Shown: piece after piece, positions 1 to 7,831 of the stretch
Position numbering within the stretch: position 1 is the stretch's first letter
Layout: each line of letters begins with the position of its first letter
Source of the DNA: Akkermansiaceae bacterium UBA1315
GTDB lineage: Bacteria > Verrucomicrobiota > Verrucomicrobiia > Verrucomicrobiales > Akkermansiaceae
Reading direction: 5' to 3'
NCBI GenBank assembly: GCA_002307065.1
Contig: DBTN01000017.1
Coordinates: forward strand, 123,694 to 154,528
DNA length: 30,835 nucleotides
Notes under the pieces: generated by a model
What the model was told of the DNA's origin: nothing
Database searches by the model: none
Seen by the model: the letters and a program-made list of their open reading frames with translations, nothing else
Translations under genes and position numbers: made by a program

Positions 1-589
1 CGACGGTGAGGATGTTCGGATCGAAAATGATATCATCTGGATTGAATCCGACCTCATCCACCAAAATCCGGTAGGCTCGTTCGCAGATACGGATTTTTTC
101 TTCGTAGGAAGCGGCCTGCCCATTTTCATCAAAGGCCATCACCACGACCGCCGCGCCGTAGCGCATGATGTGTCGCGCCTGACGTTTGAAATTTTCTTCG
201 CCTTCTTTCAGCGAAATCGAGTTCACGATGCCTTTTCCCTGAAGATATTTCAGCCCTTCTTCGAGGATTTCCCATTTCGAAGAGTCGATCATGATCGGCA
301 CCTTGGCGACGTCCGGTTCGCCCTGGAGAAGCTGAAGGTAACGGCTCATCATCGCCTTGCCATCGATCAATCCGTCATCGAAACAGATATCAATGACGTT
401 CGCGCCGTTAGCGACCTGTTGGCGCGCGACTTCAATGGCGTCTTCGAGATTTCCCGCACGGACCAGTTTTGCGAATTGGGGTGAGCCGGCGACGTTTGTC
501 CGTTCGCCGATCATCAGAAAGCGCTTGTCGGCCGTATGGTTGTAGGCCTCGGTACCGGAGAGTCGCAGAGCGCGGGGGATGATTTTCAT
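1..589 (-). CDS. metH: Methionine synthase, folate-binding module (partial, runs off left edge)
   Basis: This is the pterin (methyltetrahydrofolate) binding module of cobalamin-dependent methionine synthase, which supplies the methyl group for remethylating homocysteine in the cytoplasm. The 196 visible residues start with MKIIPRALRLSGTE and carry the family's typical runs: GERTNVAGS near residue 28, ARQQVANGANVIDI near 55, PIMIDSSKWE near 96, GKGIVNSISLKEG near 115 and YGAAVVVMAFDENGQA near 142. These align by eye with residues just after the homocysteine module of E. coli MetH. The ATG at 589-587 is chosen because homology begins almost immediately. The cobalamin and activation modules, if present, lie beyond base 1. 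It is oddly a separate gene: the homocysteine module ends 80 bases upstream with its own stop. No convincing ribosome binding site is seen before the start. Confidence 0.9.
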   Translation of the reverse strand, partial: MKIIPRALRLSGTEAYNHTADKRFLMIGERTNVAGSPQFAKLVRAGNLEDAIEVARQQVANGANVIDICFDDGLIDGKAMMSRYLQLLQGEPDVAKVPIMIDSSKWEILEEGLKYLQGKGIVNSISLKEGEENFKRQARHIMRYGAAVVVMAFDENGQAASYEEKIRICERAYRILVDEVGFNPDDIIFDPNILTV

Positions 590-601
590 AGGTGATAAAC
601 G

Positions 602-646
602 AAACGCGGAGACGCGGAGGTCGCTGAGAGATTTAGGAGAGTTAGG
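602..646. repeat. GC-rich tandem octamer in the metH spacer
   Basis: Two perfect adjacent copies of ACGCGGAG (604-611 and 612-619) are followed by a purine-rich tail (gtcgctgagag, then atttaggagag). Purine-rich ACGCGGAG/ACGCAGAG-type strings of this form are, as I recall, a dispersed intergenic repeat in some bacteria. That family assignment is inference, and there is no second copy in this window. The element fills much of the spacer between the two metH parts. Confidence 0.45.
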
Positions 647-669
647 ACGTGAAGATAAGCAGTTTCGTT

Positions 670-1782
670 TCACCCAATCACAGGCACTTCGCGCGGTGCG
701 TGGTGGGCGACGGCTTTGGCGATCGCGGCGACGTGGTCGGGAGTGTTTCCGCAGCAACCACCGGCGAGGTTGAGCAGGCCGGCTTTGGCGAAGTCCGTCA
801 TGTAGTCAAACATATGCTTCGGCTCCAGGTCGAAACCGGTGGGTGCCAGCGGATTGGGCAAACCGGCATTCGGATAGCAGGAAATGTGAGCGGCAGCGAC
901 GTTGGAAAGTTCCTCAAGGTGCGGTCTCATCAAATCCGGCCCGAGCGAACAATTCAGACCGATCGCCAACGGTTTGACGTGGGCGAATGCGTTCCAGAGC
1001 GCTTCGACTTTCTGGGCGGAAATCATTGTTTCTCCACCCAGCCCGACGGCGGCGGAAACGATGACCGGCAGCTCGTACGGTTTTGTCCGGGCGAGTGAAT
1101 ACTCGTCGAAAACCTCGCGGATCGCGACGACGGCGGCTTTGGCGTTGAGCGAATCGAAAATCGTTTCGACCATCAAGATATCACAACCGCCTTCGATCAG
1201 CGCGCGAACCTGATGCTTGTAGGCTTCGAGGACTTGGTCAAACGTCACCACGCGAAAGCCGGAATCGTTCGCATCGGGCGAGTTGGTCAACGAAACGGTG
1301 AGGGGGCCGATCGCTCCGGCGACGTAACGGCGGATGCCGGTATCGCTGCCGATGTTGTCCGCCCACTCCCGGCAGAGGCGCGAGGATTCGTAATTCATTT
1401 CCCACGCGAGATCGTTGAGAAATGGGTTTTCGAGGATTTTTTGGAAAAATTCCGGGTCTTTTCGACCACCGGTTTCGCGCGGGTCTTCGACGAAAAATTC
1501 GCTCTGGGCAATACCGGTCGCGGAGAACGTGTTGGTTTCGCAGATGTCCGAGCCCGCTTCGTAAAAGCGTTTATGAATGTCGCCGATGATGTCCGGCCGG
1601 GTGAGGGAAAGGATATCGCCGTTATTGAGAAGATCTTTGTCGGTGTCCGCGAAACGGGTGCCACGGGCGTCGGTTTCGTTGAGTCCGTAAGACCGAATCG
1701 TCGTTCCCATCGCCCCGTCGAGCACGAGAATCCGTTCCGATAACGATCGGTTGAGGTCGGCGGTGGGGTCATCCTGAGGCAT
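670..1782 (-). CDS. metH: Methionine synthase, homocysteine-binding module (370 aa)
   Basis: This is the homocysteine S-methyltransferase module of cobalamin-dependent methionine synthase. It begins with the family's LVLDGAMGTTIRSYGL run near residue 20, and ICETNTFSAT follows near residue 80. The three zinc-ligand cysteines of the family are present: one in GLNCSLGPD (near residue 277) and a pair in GGCCGNTPDH (near 345). In E. coli the same barrel is the first ~350 residues of one ~1,230-residue chain; here the chain stops at 370 residues and the folate module restarts as an independent gene downstream. The ATG at 1782 leaves only 20 residues before the conserved core, so the start is well supported. 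The upstream region is shared with a divergent small gene, and I see no recognisable SAM or cobalamin riboswitch there. Confidence 0.92.
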   Translation of the reverse strand: MPQDDPTADLNRSLSERILVLDGAMGTTIRSYGLNETDARGTRFADTDKDLLNNGDILSLTRPDIIGDIHKRFYEAGSDICETNTFSATGIAQSEFFVEDPRETGGRKDPEFFQKILENPFLNDLAWEMNYESSRLCREWADNIGSDTGIRRYVAGAIGPLTVSLTNSPDANDSGFRVVTFDQVLEAYKHQVRALIEGGCDILMVETIFDSLNAKAAVVAIREVFDEYSLARTKPYELPVIVSAAVGLGGETMISAQKVEALWNAFAHVKPLAIGLNCSLGPDLMRPHLEELSNVAAAHISCYPNAGLPNPLAPTGFDLEPKHMFDYMTDFAKAGLLNLAGGCCGNTPDHVAAIAKAVAHHAPREVPVIG

Positions 1783-1940
1783 GGAAAAAGGATATTCACG
1801 AAATGCCGATTCTCAAGAAACAAATCGTCGCATCCGGATATGTTGATGGGAATTTTCCCGGGCGTTTTTGACCGTTAAAATGAGCCGATTCTTTCTTTTT
1901 GAAAAGTTGAGAAGCACCGGTGCGGGATCTAGGGTGGAGG

Positions 1941-2123
1941 ATGGCAGCAAAATCCAAAAAACAACAAATGGCCGCTGGTGCCGCCCTTTCAGCGAAACGC
2001 GGTGAAACGAAAAAATCCGATCTCAAAGGAGCATCGAAGGACATGTGCGATAGCATGACCGAAAAAGAGCTGAAATCGCTCGCCGAAACGGACCGCAAAA
2101 ATCTCCCGACTCAAAAAAGCTAA
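1941..2123 (+). CDS. DUF3008-type small basic protein (60 aa)
   Basis: This is a small, lysine- and alanine-rich protein beginning MAAKSKKQQMAAGAALSAKR and ending with an SMTEKELKSLAETDRKNLP-like tail. The pattern matches what I remember of the DUF3008 family (a KSKxQQ head, AALSAKRG, KGASK, then a SMxExxL tail), whose function is unknown. A longer reading from the GTG at 1920 adds only MRDLGWR, which is not part of the family pattern, so the ATG at 1941 is preferred even though the purine-rich AGGGTGGAGG abuts it. The stop is 16 bases before the cupin gene, so the two are probably co-transcribed. No membrane segment or enzymatic motif is visible. Confidence 0.72.
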   Translation: MAAKSKKQQMAAGAALSAKRGETKKSDLKGASKDMCDSMTEKELKSLAETDRKNLPTQKS

Positions 2124-2139
2124 CTTCACTCATCTTTTC

Positions 2140-2469
2140 ATGGACATCGAATCAATACCTGAATCCTCCGAATCGTTTCGGATCATCCAAACCCGCCAGC
2201 ACACCCAAACGGCGGTGATCCATCTCAATGCCAAAGATTCCTCGTCGGAGAACAAAAACACTCACTCCGACAGCGAGCAGACGATCGTCGTGTTGGAAGG
2301 GCAGCTTTCCATCGAAGTCGGCGATGAATCCGCAGTGATGATGCCGAGGCAAAGTTTGATCATTCCTGCGGGGACGCCGCACCGGTTGTTTAACGACACG
2401 GATGAGACGGTGATCGCTTTCACCGTTTATTCGCCGCCGGTTTACCCTCCCGCTCTTCCCAGAAGCTAA
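2140..2469 (+). CDS. Small cupin-domain protein (109 aa)
   Basis: This is a single-domain beta-barrel protein of the cupin_2 type. The signature is the stretch TIVVLEGQLSIEVGDE followed by SLIIPAGTPHRLFNDTDE, the usual second cupin motif with its PxGxxH histidine, and then a strand ending AFTVYSPP. The first motif's histidines are less clear (THSDSEQTIVVLEG keeps one His and a Glu/Gln), so metal binding is likely but incomplete by eye. Members range from small-molecule isomerases to storage or sensory barrels, so no reaction can be assigned. It follows the DUF3008 gene by 16 bases. Its stop overlaps the stop of the convergent antiporter gene by four bases. Confidence 0.82.
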   Translation: MDIESIPESSESFRIIQTRQHTQTAVIHLNAKDSSSENKNTHSDSEQTIVVLEGQLSIEVGDESAVMMPRQSLIIPAGTPHRLFNDTDETVIAFTVYSPPVYPPALPRS

Positions 2470-3713
2470 AGCGGTTCTGCGTTTTTCCGGGCATGTTTGC
2501 CGTAAACGAATTCGAACACCGGTGTCGCCATCAAGGTGGTGACGATCGCCATCACGACCAAGACCGCGAAGAGATTCGGGCCGATGACTCCCTTCTGAAG
2601 GCCGATGTTGATGATGATCAATTCCATCAGCCCGCGCGAATTCATCAGCGCTCCGACCGCGAGAGCCGTTCGATTGTCCTCGCCTGTCAAACGGGCGGCC
2701 GCCCAGCAGGCGACGAACTTGCCTAGGGTGGACGCCAGCAGCACCACGATCGCGACGATCATCACCGAAGGCTCAAGCATCACATCGAGTCGAGTGTTGA
2801 GACCGGAAAAGGTGAAGAACATCGGGAGTAAAAAAATCACCGTGAAGGGCTCCAGCTTTTTGATCAGATCGGTCGTAAGCGCCCCGCGAGGCATGGCGAC
2901 CCCCAGGACAAATCCGCCGAATACCGCGTGGATGCCAATGGTATCGGTGAACCACGCGCTCAAGCAAAACAGCATCAGCACGATCGCCAAAATGGCTGGG
3001 CTGGTTTGTCCGGTCGCATCCACGCCGCGTTGGAGGCAGGTCAGCGCTTTTTTCCCGATCGTTAGCATGCCGGTCGCGTAGACAAGCCCGCCGGAAATCG
3101 CGATGATCGCGGTCTCCGGTCCGCCAGCTCCGAAGCTCGCCAGCACGATCGCCAATACGCACCAAGCGGCGGCATCGTCGATCGCTCCCGCCGCGAGCGC
3201 CAAAGTGCCGAGCGAGGTTCCGGAAAGCCCACGTTCGTAAATGATCCGGGCGAGCATCGGAAAAGCGGTGATGGCGATCGCAGCTCCTAAAAACAAAGCC
3301 GCTTCGTGAAGTTTTGTCGTTTCCGAGAACAAACCCGGGACGGTGATCAGCCAAGGCGTCAACAGTCCGCCGAGAATGAACGGCACGACCATCCCGGCAA
3401 TCGAAACACTGGCGGCGCTTTTCGCCCGACCGCGGAAAAGGTCGGTGCGAAATTCCATCCCCACCAAAAACATATATAACCCGACGCCCAACTGCGATCC
3501 GGTATAGAGAATTCCCCGGGTTTCGATCGTGAACAATTTCGCGCTCCATTCCGGAAACAGCAGTCCTAACAGAGAAGGTCCTAACAAAACGCCCGCGATC
3601 ATTTCACCGACCACTTGAGGTTGCCCCAATTTTTTGCCCAACCACCCGACGACTCGGCAGGCGAAAAGAATCACCGCCATTTGCAGGAAAAACGAAGCCG
3701 CGAGATGGGACAT
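2466..3713 (-). CDS. CPA2/Kef-type cation:proton antiporter (415 aa)
   Basis: This is a multi-pass inner-membrane exchanger of the Na_H_Exchanger (CPA2, KefB/NapA-like) family that swaps a monovalent cation for protons. Nearly the whole chain is hydrophobic helices, about twelve by eye. Family hallmarks are GQPQVVGEMIAGVLLGPSLLG near residue 30, GLYMFLVGMEF near 78, the AIDDAAAW pair of adjacent aspartates (near 175, the ion-binding site) and GALMNSRGLMELIIINIG near 355. It ends soon after the last helix, with no TrkA-N or other regulatory domain, so it is shorter than KefB/KefC. The ion (Na+ or K+) cannot be told from sequence. It is divergent from the methyltransferase cluster; the 114-base gap between them holds an inverted repeat (arms CCGGT at 3728-3732 and ACCGG at 3738-3742). 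Confidence 0.9.
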   Translation of the reverse strand: MSHLAASFFLQMAVILFACRVVGWLGKKLGQPQVVGEMIAGVLLGPSLLGLLFPEWSAKLFTIETRGILYTGSQLGVGLYMFLVGMEFRTDLFRGRAKSAASVSIAGMVVPFILGGLLTPWLITVPGLFSETTKLHEAALFLGAAIAITAFPMLARIIYERGLSGTSLGTLALAAGAIDDAAAWCVLAIVLASFGAGGPETAIIAISGGLVYATGMLTIGKKALTCLQRGVDATGQTSPAILAIVLMLFCLSAWFTDTIGIHAVFGGFVLGVAMPRGALTTDLIKKLEPFTVIFLLPMFFTFSGLNTRLDVMLEPSVMIVAIVVLLASTLGKFVACWAAARLTGEDNRTALAVGALMNSRGLMELIIINIGLQKGVIGPNLFAVLVVMAIVTTLMATPVFEFVYGKHARKNAEPL

Positions 3714-3827
3714 GCGCGTGCTTCTAGCCGGTTCCGGACCGGGTGCAATCCCGAACCCTCGGCTAAGTTACGAACCGTCCGGATTTCCCGCTTCCCATTG
3801 CGTGCGGGTGGAGGCAATTTCCTTTTA

Positions 3828-4583
3828 ATGCGCCGCGCTGGGATCGTCCAAACCCGTTATCAATCTCTGGAAATTTGGAAGTCCGATCTTGCGACGGAGT
3901 TTCGTGTGACGGGGGCGATTCACGCTTCCTATCATCGAAAGAGATATCTCACCGGTTTGGCTTGGGATTTGATCGCAGCAGCCGCGTTGCTCCGCAGCGA
4001 CGGCGCGCCGAAATCCATCCTGATGTTGGGTCTCGCGGGAGGTACGGCTTTCCGTATCTTGAGACATCTGTTGCCGGATTGTCAATTGACCGCGATTGAT
4101 ATCGATTCCGAAATCGTCGAGCTGGCGCGCGAACACATGGATTTGGATTCCCTCAATATCGAAGTGGTCACCACCGATGCTTATCCTTGGTTGGAAAAAA
4201 ACCGGAGGACCTTCGATGTGGTGTTTGACGACATTTATTTGGCCGGGAAAACCGATGTCTTTCGGTCGCGGTCGTGGACGGTCGACATACTGTCGCACCT
4301 TCGCCGGGCGGTGGCTCCGGGAGGGATTCTCGCGGTGAATCTGGTGATCGGAAAAGGTCACCGTACTATGCAAAGCCACACCCGGAAAATGTTGCAGTCT
4401 CACTTTGCCACGGTCCGAAGTTTAAAAACGAGCGATAGCATGAATGAAATTCTTGTGGCGGGCGATGCCGTCGCGACTCGGACACGGCTCGACAAATATG
4501 ACGATTTTTTTCACAATTGGCGGGACCGGATGTTTTGGAATCGGATTGAGGTCAAACGTCTTGCTTCTTTTGTGCAGCCATGA
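3828..4583 (+). CDS. Spermidine synthase-like SAM-dependent methyltransferase-fold protein (251 aa)
   Basis: This is a Rossmann-fold protein of the spermidine synthase / SAM methyltransferase superfamily. Motif I is SILMLGLAGGTAFRIL (Gly68 to Gly72), the following strand ends in the acidic LTAIDIDSEIVELA, and FDVVFDDIYLAGK occupies the place of the catalytic acidic loop. Aminopropyltransferases usually show a D-x-x-D-P type loop there, which is not obvious here, so polyamine synthesis should not be assumed. The frame is open upstream, but the ATG at 3828 is chosen because a GTGGAGG sits 13-20 bases before it and the extra 71 residues would be low-complexity and overlap the antiporter gene. 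The stop overlaps the start of the next methyltransferase (ATGA at 4580-4583), indicating translational coupling. Confidence 0.75.
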   Translation: MRRAGIVQTRYQSLEIWKSDLATEFRVTGAIHASYHRKRYLTGLAWDLIAAAALLRSDGAPKSILMLGLAGGTAFRILRHLLPDCQLTAIDIDSEIVELAREHMDLDSLNIEVVTTDAYPWLEKNRRTFDVVFDDIYLAGKTDVFRSRSWTVDILSHLRRAVAPGGILAVNLVIGKGHRTMQSHTRKMLQSHFATVRSLKTSDSMNEILVAGDAVATRTRLDKYDDFFHNWRDRMFWNRIEVKRLASFVQP

Positions 4584-5998
4584 ATCCGGACACCTCATCT
4601 GCGGTCGCTCGTCTTTATCAAACTCGTTCCTATCCGGAGATGAGTCATCCTCGATCCGATCCCGCGGTGATCTTCGTCGCCGCGCGGCTTGCGGGGCTTG
4701 AACCCGTCCCGCCGTCAGAAGCTCGGATTCTCGAAATTGGCTGCGCTTCGGGACATCACCTCATCCCACTGGCCCAACGCTGGCCGAACAGCCAGTTTTT
4801 GGGGATCGACTTATCTTCGAAGGCGATTGAACAAGCGGATTCCCGCGCGAAAGAGGCGGGTTTGGAAAATGTGCGATGGATTTGCGCGGATTTGCTCCAG
4901 TTTGATCCGGGCGGCGAGACCTTTGATTATATCATTGCCCACGGATTTTTTTCATGGGTGCCGGATGAGGTGAAGATGGCTTTGCTGAAATTTTGCCGAA
5001 TTCATTTGAGCGAAAGGGGAATCGCTTCGATCAGTTATAACTTATCTTCCGGTTGGCGCGCCCGCCAACCGGTCATCGCCGCCGCACGGGCGATCCAGCA
5101 GACGGCCGGTTGTGATGAAATTTCGGCGCTGGAGATTCTTCAGGGGGCGACGGATGGGCGATCTCCCCAAAGCCGTCATTTGCGCTGGATCATCGATGAC
5201 ATGATTGCAAAAGGTCCGGAGATTTTGTTGTTTGATGACTTTGCGCCGATCAACGATCCGTGGCCGCTGGAGCAATTTTTGCAGACGGCCGCAACGGCAG
5301 GATTGCGTTGGCTGGGTGAGTCCGATCCAGCGGAAAATCTTCCTGCTGAGTTGGGAGAAGAAGCGCGGGCGATCCTTTCACCGCTGGCGCAAAACACGCT
5401 CACGTTTCAAGTCGCCGCCGATCTCGTTTCGGGAAGAACTTTCCGGTCATCGATCTTTTCAAAAGCGGAAGCACCGATTGCGGAAAAGGTATCCATGAGT
5501 TTGATGTTAAACTTCGCCTACCGATTGGGGAAATCGGCGGACGAGGAATCGGATTCAGAGATGTCGTGTTTGCTGCGGATTTTTCGTCGTGAGTCTCGCC
5601 ATTGTTTACCGGTCGGAGCGTTCCGTGGCGAGTTGTCGGCGATGAGCGACCCTCAATTGGCGAGGTTGCTTTTCGTCGCGCTGAGCCGCGGATGGATTCA
5701 GGCCCGATTCGAACCGGTTCTTTTTGATTCTGTGCCTCCGGCGCGTCCGTCTCTGGATTTATTTCGCCTGAGATGTGCGAAGGAAGGCGTGCCGATCGTG
5801 GACATCTGGCAGGTTCCTTGTGGATTTCCAGCGGGTCATTATCAGGTATTGAGGGCGATGGACGGGACCCGTTCGACCGAAGAACTCGGAGAAATCGCTT
5901 CGCGGCAGTGTCCTGACCTCGCGTTCGAACCGTGGCTGCACCATTTGGCGGAGCGTGGATTTTTTTCCCATCCGGCGCAATCTTCCGCTCATCTTTAG
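4580..5998 (+). CDS. Class I SAM methyltransferase with methyltransferase regulatory domain (472 aa)
   Basis: Residues about 1-160 form a class I methyltransferase: motif I ILEIGCASGHHLIPLA (Glu52 to Gly58), an acidic FLGIDLSS, and DYIIAHGFFSWVP in the substrate-side position. The middle, from about residue 195, resembles the MethyTransf_Reg (PF10119-type) helical domain often fused to such enzymes, including DDFAPINDPWPLEQFL. The last 65 residues (QVLRAMDGTRSTEELGEIAS) look like a small PqqD-like winged-helix tail. The substrate is unknown; relatives include enzymes that methylate proteins or surface molecules. It is translationally coupled to the preceding Rossmann protein and followed after 47 bases by two unknown proteins. 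Confidence 0.82.
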   Translation: MNPDTSSAVARLYQTRSYPEMSHPRSDPAVIFVAARLAGLEPVPPSEARILEIGCASGHHLIPLAQRWPNSQFLGIDLSSKAIEQADSRAKEAGLENVRWICADLLQFDPGGETFDYIIAHGFFSWVPDEVKMALLKFCRIHLSERGIASISYNLSSGWRARQPVIAAARAIQQTAGCDEISALEILQGATDGRSPQSRHLRWIIDDMIAKGPEILLFDDFAPINDPWPLEQFLQTAATAGLRWLGESDPAENLPAELGEEARAILSPLAQNTLTFQVAADLVSGRTFRSSIFSKAEAPIAEKVSMSLMLNFAYRLGKSADEESDSEMSCLLRIFRRESRHCLPVGAFRGELSAMSDPQLARLLFVALSRGWIQARFEPVLFDSVPPARPSLDLFRLRCAKEGVPIVDIWQVPCGFPAGHYQVLRAMDGTRSTEELGEIASRQCPDLAFEPWLHHLAERGFFSHPAQSSAHL

Positions 5999-6045
5999 CA
6001 ATCGGTCGTGAGCGCCAAACCGGTTTGAGAAGTAATCTCTCCGGC

Positions 6046-6807
6046 ATGTTGGTTTCGTTCAATCGCCGCAGATCGATCATTCAGCCGGAGACGTTTCGCC
6101 TTCGTGGTTCATGCCGCGAAATTCTCGGGTGTCTTGAAAAAATGGGAACCGGCACGCTGGTGATGCGGCAGCACGGGCTGAGTCTCGCAAAAAAAACCGG
6201 TTTTGGAAACGGCGATGTATCCGCGAGTGATGAAACGTTTTTGGACACGGTCAGCGGCTTGGAACTTTGTTTGTCGGAGTCTCCCGAGATCTATATCATG
6301 CCATGTCCGGATGATGGTCGGCCGCTTTTGGCGATCGGTCTTCGGGGACAACCGGTTGATGTTTCCATCCATTGGGATGATTTGGAATGGGATTCCCCAC
6401 GAATTCAGGAACTGATTCGGCGGTTCGATGGGGAAGAAATGAAGCGCTCGGAGAGCTGGAGATTGGCTGCGAACGCATGGCTTGACGAATGGCCCGAGGC
6501 GGATCGAGCGAAGGACGCGGGTTGCCGGTTTCGCCAGGAAATCATTGAGGCGTTTCAGCAATGTGAAGTTCTTGAGGTCGAAGTGAAAGCCGGTCGGCAT
6601 CGCTGTATGGTCTGGTTCCGTCCAACCTTCATCGATTTCGAAGGTCCCGTTTTGCGGATTGCCGATCCATCGCGAAACCATGTGATTTTCCTTGATGTGG
6701 ATTCGGCATCGTTCCGGATTCGACGTTTGTCACCGCTTTATCTTCAGATTGGAAAACCGGTCGAAGCGGTGATTCACCCTACTTTTATTTCTCATCCAGC
6801 AGCCTGA
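6046..6807 (+). CDS. Unrecognised protein, possibly a divergent HemS/HutX-fold relative (253 aa)
   Basis: I do not recognise this protein with certainty. It has no signal peptide or membrane segment, so it is likely cytoplasmic. The order of its pieces recalls the haem-handling HemS/ChuX/HutX fold: LEKMGTGTLVMRQHGLSLAKKTG near residue 30 resembles the opening of a HemS repeat, a middle strand pair surrounds IYIMPCPDDGRPLLAIGLRG, and VLRIADPSRNHVIFLDVDSA near 205 resembles the QIHTGPV region. The histidine and arginine haem ligands of HemS are not clearly conserved. The frame is open from 5932, but residues before the ATG at 6046 overlap the upstream gene; the stretch just before the ATG contains an AAACCGGTTT palindrome. 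The next gene starts seven bases after the stop and appears to be a distant relative. Confidence 0.6.
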   Translation: MLVSFNRRRSIIQPETFRLRGSCREILGCLEKMGTGTLVMRQHGLSLAKKTGFGNGDVSASDETFLDTVSGLELCLSESPEIYIMPCPDDGRPLLAIGLRGQPVDVSIHWDDLEWDSPRIQELIRRFDGEEMKRSESWRLAANAWLDEWPEADRAKDAGCRFRQEIIEAFQQCEVLEVEVKAGRHRCMVWFRPTFIDFEGPVLRIADPSRNHVIFLDVDSASFRIRRLSPLYLQIGKPVEAVIHPTFISHPAA

Positions 6808-6814
6808 TTTTTCG

Positions 6815-7672
6815 ATGAATCGTATCCATCATTTGCCTGCCGCCGGGCGCAGTCTTCGCTTTTCGGGGCCCGTTGAAAACTTGCTTGAAGATATATCGAA
6901 TGGCGATCGATTGTATATCTATCAGCGGAATCGTCTCTGTGAGTTGGCGATCATCACTTCACTGGGGAATCCGGTGTATGATCGATCTCAAGGTCATTTG
7001 TTATTTCCGGAAAACGCTCTCGTTCTTTCGCTTCCCGCGGTCGATTTCGTTCATGGTGTCACCGTCCAGCAAGGCGGAACCCTTGCCTATGTCCTGGAGT
7101 TCGCGATGAAGGGGGAGCCACGAGCGATTTGTATCGCGGCAATTCCAGATGTCAGCAATGTCGAACGGTTTGGAATTGTGATGGCGAGGCATCCGTCGAC
7201 GATTCTAACAGCAAAAGAATTCGAGCAATGGCAAAAAAGTGCGGCGGTTCCCCATCCGGTCTGTCCGTGCTGTGAACACGAAGCGAAGCGACGCCGGGAA
7301 CATCCGGAAGATCATCCGCTGACCGCGATTTTTAATCATGCTCTGACCAACCGGGTGCCACTCCACTGCAATCTTGAATCGCCGCATCGGACGTTTTCGA
7401 CCTGGATTTTACCCAGAGATCTGCATCACCGGTCGGGTATTCTCGGCATCGTTTCCGATGACGAGCACGCCTTGTTGGAAATCGATCTCGGATTGATCCA
7501 CTCGATGGATATTCGGCAGCAAAAGGTGGACGGTCAGCAATTTGCCGTGCTGAAACTTTACGATTCGGTGGGAACGCTGCATTTCACCATTTGTTCCCTA
7601 GAGCCTGAAATGGAGGGGATCTGGCGTGGATTTTGCCAGCGGAATTGGTTCAGTGGCGGATCGTCGAAATGA
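6815..7672 (+). CDS. Unrecognised protein with CPCCEH motif, possible HemS/HutX-fold relative (285 aa)
   Basis: Function is unknown. It has no signal peptide or transmembrane segment. The C-terminal stretch QFAVLKLYDSVGTLHF followed by a MEGIWRGF helix is reminiscent of the VTSLEFFDAxG...WRxLV ending of HemS-type proteins. An earlier segment, VDFVHGVTVQQGGTLAYVLEF, fits the W-h-FaV...LQFFD region. This is a by-eye fold guess only. A cysteine cluster Cys150-Pro-Cys-Cys-Glu-His155 lies in a charged insertion between the two halves; such clusters bind zinc, iron-sulfur or haem in other proteins. It starts seven bases after the previous stop and is probably the last gene of the 3828-7672 operon. 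The following 159 bases to the next start hold no gene I can support. Confidence 0.6.
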   Translation: MNRIHHLPAAGRSLRFSGPVENLLEDISNGDRLYIYQRNRLCELAIITSLGNPVYDRSQGHLLFPENALVLSLPAVDFVHGVTVQQGGTLAYVLEFAMKGEPRAICIAAIPDVSNVERFGIVMARHPSTILTAKEFEQWQKSAAVPHPVCPCCEHEAKRRREHPEDHPLTAIFNHALTNRVPLHCNLESPHRTFSTWILPRDLHHRSGILGIVSDDEHALLEIDLGLIHSMDIRQQKVDGQQFAVLKLYDSVGTLHFTICSLEPEMEGIWRGFCQRNWFSGGSSK

Positions 7673-7831
7673 ACGACAGATCCTTTATGAAGGGTGCAGT
7701 TTGCAAAGGTAGAGCGCATCGATATTGCAACATCGCTGCTTGTTCTACTCGTGAGCTGGAGGTTGATTTTTTCAAATGGAGGCGGTTAGGTGGAATCGCC
7801 TGATTGGCGTTGTAACTGCTGAAAAAATTTC

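Noticed and set aside
1783..1940. Possible SAM or cobalamin riboswitch before metH
   Set aside because: No conserved helices or B12-box-like sequence was found in the 158-base divergent gap.
3728..3742. Inverted repeat as an operator between the antiporter and methyltransferase genes
   Set aside because: Arms are only five bases and consist of the generally over-represented CCGGT motif, so it is not specific evidence of a regulator site.
3615..3827. Longer start (3615) for the spermidine synthase-like gene
   Set aside because: It would overlap the antiporter's 5' end on the opposite strand and adds residues without conservation-like character.
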